DNA from: a virus
Length of the DNA: 55,086 bases
Virus record (IMG/VR): IMGVR_UViG_3300017783_003926
Coordinates: 1 to 55,086 of that record
Direction: 5' to 3' (one strand)
The translations under genes were made by a program, and so were the position numbers. Positions 17,909 through 26,087 of the stretch are shown here, one piece after another; position 1 is the first letter of the stretch; each line of letters starts with the position of its first letter. The notes under the pieces are model-generated. The model was not told where the DNA came from, did not search any database, and saw only the letters and a list, made by a program, of their open reading frames with translations.

Positions 17909-18364
17909 ATGTACGAATATAAATGTAAAGTATTAAGAGTAGTCGATGGAGACACTGTTGATATAGATATTGATTTAGGGTTTGGAATGTGGATGCACAA
18001 AGAGCGTGTTCGTATAATGGGCATAGATACGCCTGAGTCAAGAACAAGAGATAAAGTAGAAAAAGCATTTGGATTAGCATCAAAAGCAAGACTAAAAGAA
18101 ATGTTACCAATTGGATCAATTCAACATCTTAAAACAGAAATTGATAGAAGTGGCGAAGATAAAAGAGGAAAGTTTGGAAGAATCCTCGGAGACTTTATTA
18201 TAGACGATAAGCGAGTTACTGAAGTACTTGTTGAAGAAGGATATGCTGTAGCATATTTTGGCGGATCAAAAGAAGAAGTTGAAATGAAGCACATGGCAAA
18301 TAGAGAAAAACTTCTACGTGAAGGTAAAGTAACATTACCAAAGTCAAAAAAATCAAAAAAGTAA
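17909..18364 (+). CDS. Staphylococcal-nuclease-like (TNase) protein
   Basis: 151-residue thermonuclease-fold protein. The catalytic pattern aligns with staphylococcal nuclease at nearly the same numbering: VVDGDTVDID at 11-20 with Asp ligands, R35, D40, T41 and E43 in RVRIMGIDTPES, and the second arginine in KFGRILGDF (about 85-92). Family members cleave DNA and RNA in a Ca-dependent way. No signal peptide is present, so it acts in the cytoplasm, perhaps on host nucleic acid. The C-terminus is a lysine-rich tail (LPKSKKSKK). Confidence 0.92.
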   Translation: MYEYKCKVLRVVDGDTVDIDIDLGFGMWMHKERVRIMGIDTPESRTRDKVEKAFGLASKARLKEMLPIGSIQHLKTEIDRSGEDKRGKFGRILGDFIIDDKRVTEVLVEEGYAVAYFGGSKEEVEMKHMANREKLLREGKVTLPKSKKSKK

Positions 18365-18379
18365 AATCACCAAAATAGA

Positions 18380-18408
18380 TTGACATTCGTGTCTACCTGT
18401 GTTATAGT
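18380..18408 (+). promoter_or_regulatory. Sigma70-like promoter
   Basis: TTGACA 18380-18385, 17-base spacer, TATAGT 18403-18408, upstream of the gene at 18440. Confidence 0.75.
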
Positions 18409-18439
18409 ATTACTATAATATAGGCACGAGGTAGGCACA

Positions 18440-18892
18440 ATGACAATGCATTTAGCAAGAGGACTTAGTACTATCAGTACTAAGAAGCGTAAGAAAAAAC
18501 CTCTTACACAAAAAGATATCGAAAGGTATACTGTCGAATGGCGTAAACACAATAAAGCGATGCGTCGAAATCATAATCATGCACTACAATATGCAACTGT
18601 TGAAGATTACATTGCATATGTAAGGGGCGAGTATAAAGCACCTGAACGTAGTCGTGGCACATATACACCAGACACATCGTGGCATAGAGAACAACCAAAA
18701 ATTCCTTCTGCAATGGAAGAAGCAATTAAGAATGGTACATTCAATAGAGGTTGTTCGGGCGGTACTAAAAAAGAATCACCTAAATATACAGGTGACCTTA
18801 TTGTAGGTATTGCAACTATGCATAAATCAAATGCTGTTCCTGTTATGCGTGGCACTAAACAGGCAGAAGAAATCGCAAAGATGCGGAGGTAA
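18440..18892 (+). CDS. Conserved T4-like marine phage protein
   Basis: 150-residue basic protein. The N-terminus MTMHLARGLSTISTKKRKKK, followed by helices (TQKDIERYTVEWRKHNKAMRR) and a YATVEDYIAYVRG segment, recalls a protein recurrent in marine T4-like phages. The second half is Gly/Ser/Pro-rich and ends in a short helix (TKQAEEIAKMRR). No enzymatic motif is seen. It ends 2 bases before the wall hydrolase gene, in the same transcript. Confidence 0.82.
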   Translation: MTMHLARGLSTISTKKRKKKPLTQKDIERYTVEWRKHNKAMRRNHNHALQYATVEDYIAYVRGEYKAPERSRGTYTPDTSWHREQPKIPSAMEEAIKNGTFNRGCSGGTKKESPKYTGDLIVGIATMHKSNAVPVMRGTKQAEEIAKMRR

Positions 18893-18894
18893 TA

Positions 18895-19476
18895 ATGAGT
18901 AAAATCTTTAATTGGGTAGTTGGAACTTTTATTTTTACATTTGGAATTGTTGGGGCAACTATAGCATACCCTTCAACTTTCCAAGATCCAGTACCAGGCG
19001 AACTTTTTACAGAAAGAGACCAGCCTGAGTTATATTGTTTAGCAATGAATATCTATCATGAAGCAAGAGCAGACAACTTAGCAGGTCAGTATGCTGTTGC
19101 TGATGTAGTTTTGAATCGTGTAAAGGATACACGTTATCCGAATACTATTTGTGAAGTAGTAAAGGACGGAAAGTATAAGGAAAGTTGGAAAACAAAACAA
19201 TATCCTGAACTGCTTGATAGCGAACGTAAGTATATTCCTATTAGAAATAAATGTCAATTTAGTTGGTGGTGTGATGGCAGAAGCGACACAGCATTTGATA
19301 TTGATTCGTGGATGCGAGCTCAAGACATTGCTGAGAGATTAGTATATATAGGTTCTTATAGAGGTATCACTGAAGGTGCTACTCACTATCATGCAACGTA
19401 TGTTTCACCTAGATGGGCGTCCGAACTTGATCAGATTGGTCGAATTGGATCACACATTTTTTATAGGTGGCACTAG
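18895..19476 (+). CDS. SleB-type cell wall hydrolase, probable endolysin
   Basis: 193-residue peptidoglycan hydrolase of the SleB/CwlJ (Hydrolase_2) family. An N-terminal hydrophobic segment (residues 5-25, WVVGTFIFTFGIVGATIAY) could be a signal-anchor-release or signal sequence. The domain begins ELYCLAMNIYHEARADNLAGQYAVADVVLNRV (about 42-73), including the catalytic HEA glutamate. It continues with YPNTICEVV and QFSWWCDGRSD. It is the best lysis enzyme candidate in this window. The three lipoproteins that follow could cooperate at the outer envelope, though no canonical spanin pair is obvious. Confidence 0.88.
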   Translation: MSKIFNWVVGTFIFTFGIVGATIAYPSTFQDPVPGELFTERDQPELYCLAMNIYHEARADNLAGQYAVADVVLNRVKDTRYPNTICEVVKDGKYKESWKTKQYPELLDSERKYIPIRNKCQFSWWCDGRSDTAFDIDSWMRAQDIAERLVYIGSYRGITEGATHYHATYVSPRWASELDQIGRIGSHIFYRWH

Positions 19477-19491
19477 GTTAACCAAAAGTGG

Positions 19492-19520
19492 TTGACTAAT
19501 CTACTATACGATAGTATAGT
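19492..19520 (+). promoter_or_regulatory. Sigma70-like promoter for the lipoprotein cluster
   Basis: TTGACT 19492-19497, 17-base spacer, TATAGT 19515-19520, 36 bases before the first lipoprotein ATG. Confidence 0.7.
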
Positions 19521-19556
19521 ATAACAATAAACTAATAGGCTAATGGAGGCTATAAA

Positions 19557-20072
19557 ATGAAAGGCGTAATTCAAAAGGCAACACTAGTAGGTATGATAAT
19601 TACCCTAGGTGCATGTTCATCAATGACAACCATTGATGTACGAGAAACTAAGGCAAATCCAAAATGGTACGCAGATTGCGAACAAATTGGCAAAGAAGGT
19701 TTTCTATTTTGGAGAGACAAGTATGCTTATGCATGTGGCATGGGCGAAAGCAAATACGAACAAGCAAGTGAATCACAAGCGTATGCATTTGCTGTAAAAG
19801 GTTTTGCTGAACGTATTAATGGCGTTGTAAACAGTTCAACAGTAGTTGACATCTCAGGCGATACTAGAAAGGATAGAACTCGAGTAGAGCATCTTGTTAA
19901 AGATACAACTATTAGAGAACATCTTGAAGTTAAAAAGTATTCATATGAACTTGCAAGTACAGGTAGAGTACATACCTATGTAAGAATCAAGATGCCACTA
20001 GAAACTTTTGATCAACTAATTGCTGAGGCCAATAATGCTCAAGTATCTTCTACTCAGTCTAATAGTAATTAG
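19557..20072 (+). CDS. Lipoprotein, LPP20-like
   Basis: 171-residue lipoprotein. The signal sequence ends in the lipobox LGAC (Cys 20), giving a diacylated N-terminus. The mature part has an alternating helix/strand region (KYEQASESQAYAFAVKGFAERING; STVVDISGDTRKD; SYELASTGRVHTYVRIKMPLE) similar to the LPP20/flagellar-associated lipoprotein pattern. The tail is Ser/Asn/Gln-rich. First of three consecutive lipoproteins; it overlaps the next by 38 bases. Outer-membrane location likely; role unknown. Confidence 0.82.
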   Translation: MKGVIQKATLVGMIITLGACSSMTTIDVRETKANPKWYADCEQIGKEGFLFWRDKYAYACGMGESKYEQASESQAYAFAVKGFAERINGVVNSSTVVDISGDTRKDRTRVEHLVKDTTIREHLEVKKYSYELASTGRVHTYVRIKMPLETFDQLIAEANNAQVSSTQSNSN

Positions 20073-20367
20073 TAGTGCAGGGTGTTCAATCACCCCTGAC
20101 TATTATGACTATCAAGCACCGTATTGTTACACTGATGAAACTACAAAAATAGTAGACGGTCAGACAGTTGACAGTGAAGTTCAACTGGAATGTACAGATC
20201 GTCCTGGTAAGCAAATGGAAATTGCTAGGGCAGGTATCGATACAAGTTGCGAAGAATTTTGGTATAATGAAACCCGTTGGGGTAAACTAACAAAAGTAAG
20301 AGGAGTAAGATGTGAGAAACTTGACGGCAGTTGGGAAATTCTTAACATTAACGGTACTGTTAGGTAG
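20035..20367 (+). CDS. Small lipoprotein
   Basis: 110-residue lipoprotein starting at ATG 20035 (an upstream TTG at 20020 would spoil the signal peptide). The signal MLKYLLLSLIVISSAGC ends in the lipobox SAGC. The mature part is Cys-containing (CYTDE, LECTD, TSCEEFWYNE, VRCEKLDGSW) and ends in a GSWEILNING strand reminiscent of the surface-antigen C-terminal domain of alphaproteobacteria. It overlaps both neighbours, so the three lipoproteins are translated as a coupled set. Function unknown. Confidence 0.78.
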   Translation: MLKYLLLSLIVISSAGCSITPDYYDYQAPYCYTDETTKIVDGQTVDSEVQLECTDRPGKQMEIARAGIDTSCEEFWYNETRWGKLTKVRGVRCEKLDGSWEILNINGTVR

Positions 20368-20749
20368 TTTAGGAGCCTGTTCTACAACTACACCCTATCA
20401 GCAAAGTAAAAGCATTTCACATAGTGCTGAAATGAATTATACAAATGGTGGCGTAGTTAGTACTGTTATTAACCTTAGTAAGTATCAGTGGTTTCGTTTA
20501 ACTGACGAACAAAAGCGTAAACAAAGTGGTGCTGTACATGCCGCACTTGAAAGTGAATACGGTACAGTATACAACTGGTTTGAAAGTACGGCTAAAGGTA
20601 GTGTAAAAGCGGTACATGGATATCCTATGAGTAGTGGGTTTTGTAAAGTAATTTACAGCACTATTACAGTTAAAGGAAAGACACGTAACTTTGAAGAAAC
20701 AGCGTGTCAAGACGTAGGACATAATGGCTGGAGGTTTATTGTTAGATAA
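20312..20749 (+). CDS. Lipoprotein with surface-antigen-like C-terminus
   Basis: 145-residue lipoprotein with GTG start at 20312, supported by AGGAG at 20301-20305. The signal peptide ends in lipobox LGAC (Cys 23). The C-terminal stretch (FCKVIYSTITVKGKTRNFEE, then TACQDVGHNGWRFI) resembles the C-terminus of the 17-kDa surface antigen family common in Rickettsiales and other alphaproteobacteria. In that family the domain follows a glycine zipper, which is absent here. Third and last of the lipoprotein set. Confidence 0.8.
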   Translation: MRNLTAVGKFLTLTVLLGSLGACSTTTPYQQSKSISHSAEMNYTNGGVVSTVINLSKYQWFRLTDEQKRKQSGAVHAALESEYGTVYNWFESTAKGSVKAVHGYPMSSGFCKVIYSTITVKGKTRNFEETACQDVGHNGWRFIVR

Positions 20750-20778
20750 CACAACACTTTATTATGAGCCAAAATACC

Positions 20779-20786
20779 GATAAATA
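20779..20786 (+). promoter_or_regulatory. Late-promoter-like box (GATAAATA)
   Basis: GATAAATA lies between two candidate starts of the next gene. A transcript initiated here would begin about 20792, downstream of ATG 20764 but upstream of the strong ribosome-binding site at 20803. This supports the 20815 start. Confidence 0.5.
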
Positions 20787-20814
20787 CAACATAGAGATCT
20801 CCAGGAGAGGAAAC

Positions 20815-22494
20815 ATGCTGTTAGCGATTCTAACATTAATCACTGCTCTAAGTATTTCAGCGGTGGCAATATACTATTCAGTAGCAGGATTGGTTGCTAT
20901 TTTCGCGGCCGCCGCACTTCCTATTATGATTATGGGCGGGGTACTAGAAGTTGGTAAACTAGTAACGGCTGTTTGGTTACACAAATATTGGAAGAAGGCT
21001 TCCTGGTGGCTTAAAGGTTATCTAAGTGTAGCCGTTTTTGTACTCATGCTTATAACAAGTATGGGTATTTTCGGCTTTTTAAGTAAAGCACATATTGAAC
21101 AAACAAGTGCTGGCGAAGAAAGTGTTGCTCAAGTAGAACGCATTGATGATGAAATAACAAGATACATTAGTGTTATTGGTCGTGCTGAAAACAAAATTAG
21201 AGAACTAGAGTCAAGCACATTCAACAACGACTCACAAATACAAGAACAGATTGATAAAGAACAGACACGTATTGACACAGCATACGATCGTATTAATCCT
21301 GCAATTAAAGAACAGAATGATATAATTGCAAACGTAACACAGTTATTCCAAAACGAATTAGATAAAATTGATGCAGACCTAGAAACACTTCAAGGTTATG
21401 TAGACAATGGCGAAGTTAAAAAAGCACAACAAATGATTGGTGCTAGTGCAGATGGTATCTTTGGTAAAAAGACAGCAGAAAAGATTGGCGACTGGAAAGA
21501 CGAAAAGAAAGAAGAACGTGCAGAATGGGTAGTAAAGATTCAAGAAGCCGCAAGTTCGCCTACAGTAATAGCGGCACGTGAAGAAATTAAAAGATTAAGA
21601 ACTGTTGCAGAAGATAACATTAAACAGTCAAACGAACTTATTAATAGACTAAGAAGTAAACTAGGAACAGACGATGTTAATCTTGACGAGTTACTAGATG
21701 AACAGTTTGAAAGAGTTCGTACAGCAAACGCAGAAATTGAAGTCCTAACTGATGAAAAGTTTGAACTAGAAGCAGAATACAGAAAACTAGAAGCAGAAGT
21801 AGGACCTATCAAATACATTGCTGAGTTTGTATACGGTGAACAAGCAGACCGTAATATGTTAGAAGAAGCGGTACGTTGGGTTATTATTACAATTATATTT
21901 GTATTTGATCCACTTGCTGTACTATTGCTTATAGCAAGTCAGTATACATTTGAATGGGGCAGAAAACGTAAGCCCGCACTTGATAACGATGAATGGAAAG
22001 ACTACGAACGAATGAGAGCAGAAGTAATATCGTCTAATGTTCCTCCATCGTTTGAGCCAGAAAAAGAACCAGAAGAGATTATAGGTGATACTGAGGATAA
22101 ACTTCCTGAAGTAGAAGATCTAAAAGAAGTAGATCCAGAACCGAAAAAAAAAGATATAAAATTATCGGAAGAATCAGTAGAGGATCGTCAAAAGAAACTT
22201 GATGAACAAGATACACAAGATTGGGAAAATGCTAAACAAGCATGGAAAGACGAGAATCCTGCATTAACTTTAAAGATATATAAACAATTATATCTAGAAG
22301 GTAAGATAGACGAGTTACCGTGGGAAAAGCATTTTACTCCACAAAAGTTTATGATTAAAGATAACAACAAACAAATCAAACTGGAAACAGAACCACAACA
22401 AGAACAACCATCCGAGGGCCAAGGATATATACAAAACGAAGAACAAAACTCTTCAGACAGTAAATGGAAAAACATCAGGCCCAAAGATGAGTGA
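20815..22494 (+). CDS. Membrane-anchored coiled-coil protein
   Basis: 559-residue protein from ATG 20815, chosen because AGGAG (20803-20807) precedes it at good spacing and a late-type box lies just upstream; a longer form from ATG 20764 (576 residues) has a poor ribosome-binding site. Three N-terminal membrane helices occupy roughly residues 1-95 (LAILTLITALSISAVAIYYS; ALPIMIMGGVLEVGKLV; LSVAVFVLMLITSMGIFGFL). A long coiled coil of about 250 residues follows, then another membrane segment (WVIITIIFVFDPLAVLLLIA) and an acidic, Pro/Glu/Lys-rich C-terminal tail. This topology recurs in marine T4-like phages. Function unknown; a scaffold at the membrane is plausible. Confidence 0.82.
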   Translation: MLLAILTLITALSISAVAIYYSVAGLVAIFAAAALPIMIMGGVLEVGKLVTAVWLHKYWKKASWWLKGYLSVAVFVLMLITSMGIFGFLSKAHIEQTSAGEESVAQVERIDDEITRYISVIGRAENKIRELESSTFNNDSQIQEQIDKEQTRIDTAYDRINPAIKEQNDIIANVTQLFQNELDKIDADLETLQGYVDNGEVKKAQQMIGASADGIFGKKTAEKIGDWKDEKKEERAEWVVKIQEAASSPTVIAAREEIKRLRTVAEDNIKQSNELINRLRSKLGTDDVNLDELLDEQFERVRTANAEIEVLTDEKFELEAEYRKLEAEVGPIKYIAEFVYGEQADRNMLEEAVRWVIITIIFVFDPLAVLLLIASQYTFEWGRKRKPALDNDEWKDYERMRAEVISSNVPPSFEPEKEPEEIIGDTEDKLPEVEDLKEVDPEPKKKDIKLSEESVEDRQKKLDEQDTQDWENAKQAWKDENPALTLKIYKQLYLEGKIDELPWEKHFTPQKFMIKDNNKQIKLETEPQQEQPSEGQGYIQNEEQNSSDSKWKNIRPKDE

Positions 22495-22885
22495 TATAAC
22501 ATTAGTTACACCACCAGACAAATACTACACTAGCGAACCAAGTTTTCTTTTAGTGTATCCTAGTGAAGTTGTTAAAGAACAGTTTAACGACTTTGTTCAG
22601 CAATACAACATTCCATTTGTAGTTTACCTATACGAACAGAAAGAACCCAATCATGAACCAGAATGGCTTATGGATACCTTTCATGCCGCGGACTATGTTA
22701 TTATAGATATTGATAACTGTGACCCAAAAGTAAGAGATTTTACATCATATTTTATTTCCAAAAACAAAACTTTTTGGTTGACAAACAGTGGTGAAAACAT
22801 GTATAATGTATTATCAAAGAATAGATTATATAATTTAGACTTTTTAACTGAAACAATCGGAGGACAGTTTGAGAAGAAACAATAG
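22487..22885 (+). CDS. Conserved hypothetical protein
   Basis: 132-residue soluble protein overlapping the previous gene by 8 bases. It has an alternating beta/alpha pattern (FLLVYPSEVVKEQFNDFVQQ; FVVYLYEQKE; ADYVIIDIDNCDPKVRDF; KTFWLTNSGENMYNVLSKN) consistent with a Rossmann- or toprim-like small domain. No catalytic signature can be assigned. The promoter for the S21 gene lies within its 3' part. Confidence 0.72.
   Translation: MSDITLVTPPDKYYTSEPSFLLVYPSEVVKEQFNDFVQQYNIPFVVYLYEQKEPNHEPEWLMDTFHAADYVIIDIDNCDPKVRDFTSYFISKNKTFWLTNSGENMYNVLSKNRLYNLDFLTETIGGQFEKKQ
22778..22807 (+). promoter_or_regulatory. Sigma70-like promoter inside the upstream gene, for S21
   Basis: TTGACA 22778-22783 and TATAAT 22802-22807, 18-base spacer. 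Located in the coding sequence of the preceding gene, about 62 bases before the S21 start. Confidence 0.6.
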
Positions 22886-23150
22886 AAAAAACGACAATAG
22901 TCAATCATTTGGAAATGGTTTAACTGTTGAAGTAAGAAACGGCGATTTTAATAAAGCACTAAGAATTTTCAAAAAGAAAGTTATGGAGGCTGGAATTATT
23001 CAAGAAGTCCGTGACAGACAAGAATACACAAAGCCTAGTGAAAAACGTGCAAAAGCAAAAGCGGCGGGCAGAGCTCGTTGGATGAAGAAACAACGTCAAA
23101 TGGAAATGGACGGGAAATTACCTCCGTCACAGATTAAACGTAGGAAGTAG
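22869..23150 (+). CDS. rpsU: Ribosomal protein bS21 homologue
   Basis: 93-residue protein with TTG start at 22869 preceded by GGAGGA. Core residues match bS21: GLTVEVRNGDFNKALRIFKK, KVMEAGIIQEVRDRQEYTKPSEKRAKAKAAGRARW. This is the conserved R-x-F-K-K / G-(I/V)-(I/L)-x-E-V-R / Y-x-K-P layout with a basic C-terminal extension. bS21 sits at the 30S platform near the anti-Shine-Dalgarno sequence and aids initiation, so a phage copy could bias ribosomes toward phage messages. The N-terminal extension (RRNNRKNDNSQSFGN) is unlike the short bacterial form. Phage S21 genes are known from marine phages. Confidence 0.9.
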   Translation: MRRNNRKNDNSQSFGNGLTVEVRNGDFNKALRIFKKKVMEAGIIQEVRDRQEYTKPSEKRAKAKAAGRARWMKKQRQMEMDGKLPPSQIKRRK

Positions 23151-23152
23151 TC

Positions 23153-23728
23153 ATGGCAATGCATACGGAACTATGGTTTCCGAGTGTTATCTGGAGCTCG
23201 ATCATTCACGTAGTTAATAACGATGAACTTAAGAAGTTTGCGTATCAACGTAAGCAGACTGATAAAGGTAGGGTTATTAGTAACTACGGAGGCTGGCAAA
23301 GTAGCGATATAAGGCCAGGCGAGTCTGAGCAAATTGATCGTTTAGTAAAAACCCTCAACGAAGAAATGAAAACTTGTGCCACACAAGTTGGTTTAAAAGA
23401 ATGTGAAATATATAACATTTGGATAAACATTAATCCCCCACACAGTTATAATCACTTACACAACCATATAGGTAGTGTATTAAGTGGAGTGTATTATGTT
23501 GATGCAGAGAATCAAGGTAATATACAATTTGAAAGAAATGATGGCGGCGAATATCATATCCCCTATGATATTGCACAAGAAACCTACTATACAAGTACAA
23601 GAGCAACATATGCCGCTAAGACTAATGCCTTGTACATTTTTCCTGGATGGCTTAAACACAGTGTTCAAGGAAACATTGGAACAACTGACAGAATCAGTGT
23701 TTCATTTAATTACGGCGAAAAAAAGTAA
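23153..23728 (+). CDS. 2-oxoglutarate/Fe(II)-dependent oxygenase-like protein
   Basis: 191-residue protein resembling the phage/marine 2OG-Fe(II) oxygenase family. The double-stranded-helix core is visible as SYNHLHNHIGSVLSGVYYVD (His cluster for iron), NIQFERND, and the distal block NALYIFPGWLKHSVQGN with the second His, followed by RISVSFNYG with the 2OG-binding Arg. Substrate unknown. A second, divergent member is at 39278-39820. Start either ATG 23153 or 23159. It ends 12 bases before guaC. Confidence 0.85.
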   Translation: MAMHTELWFPSVIWSSIIHVVNNDELKKFAYQRKQTDKGRVISNYGGWQSSDIRPGESEQIDRLVKTLNEEMKTCATQVGLKECEIYNIWININPPHSYNHLHNHIGSVLSGVYYVDAENQGNIQFERNDGGEYHIPYDIAQETYYTSTRATYAAKTNALYIFPGWLKHSVQGNIGTTDRISVSFNYGEKK

Positions 23729-23740
23729 AAAGGTAGAATA

Positions 23741-24883
23741 ATGCGAATTGAACAAGATATAAAACTTGACTACAAAGATGTTCTGATTAGACCTAAACGA
23801 TCCACATTAGGTAGTCGCAAGGAAGTAAACTTAGATCGTAAATTTACATATAGGAATTATAATCCACCATTTCCGGATAACGCTTCCTCATATCATTATA
23901 GTGGTATTCCAATTATTGCAAGTAACATGGATGGTGTTGGTACAATGGAAATGGCAGATACACTTGCACAACAAAACATTCTAACTTGTCTTGTTAAAAC
24001 ATATAGTGAAGAAGAACTTGTAAATTACTTCAACGGTGATGTACTAGTTAATAACAACAGAGTAGAACGTACAGAGTATGTTGCTATGAGCATTGGCATT
24101 ACAGATAATGATTATAGTAAGTTCAGAGAAGTATACGATCAAGTTAAAGATAATTTAAAGTATGTTTGTGTTGATGTAGCAAATGGCTATTCAGAAAGGT
24201 TTGCAACATTTGTAAGAGGGTTGCGTAATAATTATCCACATATTGTTATTATTGCAGGCAACGTAGTTACAGGAGAAATGACGGAGGAATTGATTCTTGC
24301 AGGAGCAGATATTGTTAAGGTTGGCATTGGTCCTGGTAGTGTTTGTACTACTCGGATACAAACTGGTGTGGGGTATCCGCAACTATCGGCGGTTATCGAA
24401 TGTGCCGATGCAGCACATGGCCTCGGTGGTCATATTATCGCTGACGGCGGATGTACTTGCCCTGGCGATGTTGCCAAGGCTTTTGCCGGAGGCGCTGATT
24501 TTGTTATGCTGGGAGGTATGTTAGCAGGACACGATGAAGGCGGTGGTGAAGTAATTGTAAAGCAATTTGAAACAAACGAAATTATTCAAACACAGAAAAA
24601 AATTGTACAAGAAAAATTTGTACAGTTTTACGGAATGAGCTCAAATGCCGCAAACGAAAAACACTTTGGCGGATTAAAAGAATACCGTAGTAGCGAAGGA
24701 CGAGAAGTATTGGTTCCTTATCGCGGCAAGGTAAAGCACACAGTACAAGACCTCTTAGGCGGTGTAAGAAGCACTTGTACGTATGCAGGCGCAATAGGAC
24801 TTAAACAACTGAGTAAGTGTACTACATTTGTACGTTGCACTCAGCAGTTCAACGGGATTTACGCTAACAACGTAAATAGATAG
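23741..24883 (+). CDS. guaC: GMP reductase
   Basis: 380-residue IMPDH/GMPR-superfamily barrel. The resemblance to E. coli GuaC is strong throughout: [16 protein letters not shown] at 11-26, [12 protein letters not shown]-like segment at 141-152, [20 protein letters not shown] near 172-191, and the catalytic Cys202 in [31 protein letters not shown] and FYGMSS follow. No CBS domain pair is present, which with the KDVLIRPK start distinguishes GMP reductase from IMP dehydrogenase. It converts GMP to IMP with NADPH, opening a path to AMP. About 30 residues longer than the E. coli enzyme. Unusual for a phage. Confidence 0.93.
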   Translation: MRIEQDIKLDYKDVLIRPKRSTLGSRKEVNLDRKFTYRNYNPPFPDNASSYHYSGIPIIASNMDGVGTMEMADTLAQQNILTCLVKTYSEEELVNYFNGDVLVNNNRVERTEYVAMSIGITDNDYSKFREVYDQVKDNLKYVCVDVANGYSERFATFVRGLRNNYPHIVIIAGNVVTGEMTEELILAGADIVKVGIGPGSVCTTRIQTGVGYPQLSAVIECADAAHGLGGHIIADGGCTCPGDVAKAFAGGADFVMLGGMLAGHDEGGGEVIVKQFETNEIIQTQKKIVQEKFVQFYGMSSNAANEKHFGGLKEYRSSEGREVLVPYRGKVKHTVQDLLGGVRSTCTYAGAIGLKQLSKCTTFVRCTQQFNGIYANNVNR

Positions 24884-24960
24884 TTGAAAGAAATAATTCT
24901 TTTAACTTACATAATAAGAAATCAATCTTGTTGTGCAATAAATTATAGGAGAAAATTACC

Positions 24961-26010
24961 TTGGAAAATATAAACTTGCTGTACAAGGGGCAAGAATACC
25001 TATTGTTTATTGCGTTCATTATGATGATTGCTGGCTTGATAAAAGAAAAGAATTTGTTTGCAGGTGCTTATGCCTACATTCAAAAAGTCTTTAAGTCAAA
25101 ACGAGTAATTGTTGCACTAATGAGTGCATTTACAGGTATCCTCCCCGTATCTGGTCGAGTTACAATCTCGGCTGGAATGCTAGATACTATCGCTCCTCCG
25201 AAAGGAACAAAAGGACGAGAGAAATTTGGCATCATCGACTATTTGTCGACACACCACTACTATGTGTGGTCACCACTGGAAAAGACTATTCTTATTCCAA
25301 TGGCCGCATTTAGCATCACATACGGTGCTGTAGTATATTCACTACTGCCACTGTTAATCGTATCTTTAGGATTAGTATTTGCGTATATTATTTTCTTTAT
25401 CAAAGAAGACGATATTGAACTTAATATTCAAAAAACTCATTTTAAAGTCTCTAATGTTTTAAGAAATGTAGTACCTTTCTTATTTGCTATCGCACTAGCA
25501 CTTAAACCAATTGCGGGCTTAGATCCGTGGTTAGTGTTTGGCGGTTTGTTATTCTATTACATGGTTTTAACTATGACATGGGATTACAAAAAGTTACTGA
25601 GCTATGTTGACTTTAGGTTAATTGCTTGGGTTGCTGTTATTATCATAATGGCTAACTTTGCAAGAGAATATACTGACGTTGTTAAAGCATACTTAGAAAA
25701 CTCGGCGTTTGATATTAATACCACTCAGGGTTTCATTACTCTTAGTGCTATTGCATTTGGTTCAGCCTTTGCGTTTGGATCAAGCAGTAGGTTCGCGGCT
25801 ATCACAACAATCTTATCATTAGTATACGGAGTTGAATACTTTGTATGGTTCTTTGCTTTAGATTATGCAGGATACTTAGTATCGCCTATGCATAAATGTA
25901 TGGCAATTGGTAAGATGTACTTTGGTACACCGTGGCGTAAGTACGCCAGTGCTCTTGGTGTCTGGATGCTACTATTAGTAGGTGCAGGTGGAGCAACCTT
26001 AATTTTATAA
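24961..26010 (+). CDS. Multi-pass membrane protein, transporter-like (resembles DUF401)
   Basis: 349-residue inner membrane protein with about nine hydrophobic segments. TTG start at 24961, supported by AGGAG about ten bases upstream. The segment GILPVSGRVTISAGMLDTIA followed by YLSTHHYYVWSPLEKTILIP recalls the LPMPGGAL...NYWFRHIWE motif pair of DUF401-type permeases. The C-terminal part (FITLSAIAFGSAFAFGSSSR, DYAGYLVSPMHKC) fits the second half of such carriers. Substrate unknown. A hairpin terminator follows, so it is the end of a transcription unit. Confidence 0.75.
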   Translation: MENINLLYKGQEYLLFIAFIMMIAGLIKEKNLFAGAYAYIQKVFKSKRVIVALMSAFTGILPVSGRVTISAGMLDTIAPPKGTKGREKFGIIDYLSTHHYYVWSPLEKTILIPMAAFSITYGAVVYSLLPLLIVSLGLVFAYIIFFIKEDDIELNIQKTHFKVSNVLRNVVPFLFAIALALKPIAGLDPWLVFGGLLFYYMVLTMTWDYKKLLSYVDFRLIAWVAVIIIMANFAREYTDVVKAYLENSAFDINTTQGFITLSAIAFGSAFAFGSSSRFAAITTILSLVYGVEYFVWFFALDYAGYLVSPMHKCMAIGKMYFGTPWRKYASALGVWMLLLVGAGGATLIL

Positions 26011-26028
26011 AAATTACGGGAACTAGTG

Positions 26029-26060
26029 TTGGTAGCGTAGGTTCGCTACCAATTATTTTG
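26029..26060 (+). terminator. Intrinsic terminator
   Basis: Nine-base-pair stem TTGGTAGCG/CGCTACCAA (26029-26037 with 26044-26052), loop TAGGTT, then TTATTTTG. It separates the transporter from the barrel gene. Confidence 0.8.
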
Positions 26061-26087
26061 ACTAATTTTATTTTATAGGAGAAAAAA

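Noticed and set aside
20764-20814. Longer N-terminus of the membrane coiled-coil protein
   Set aside because: ATG 20764 has no good ribosome-binding site, and a late-type promoter box lies downstream of it. AGGAG sits correctly before ATG 20815.
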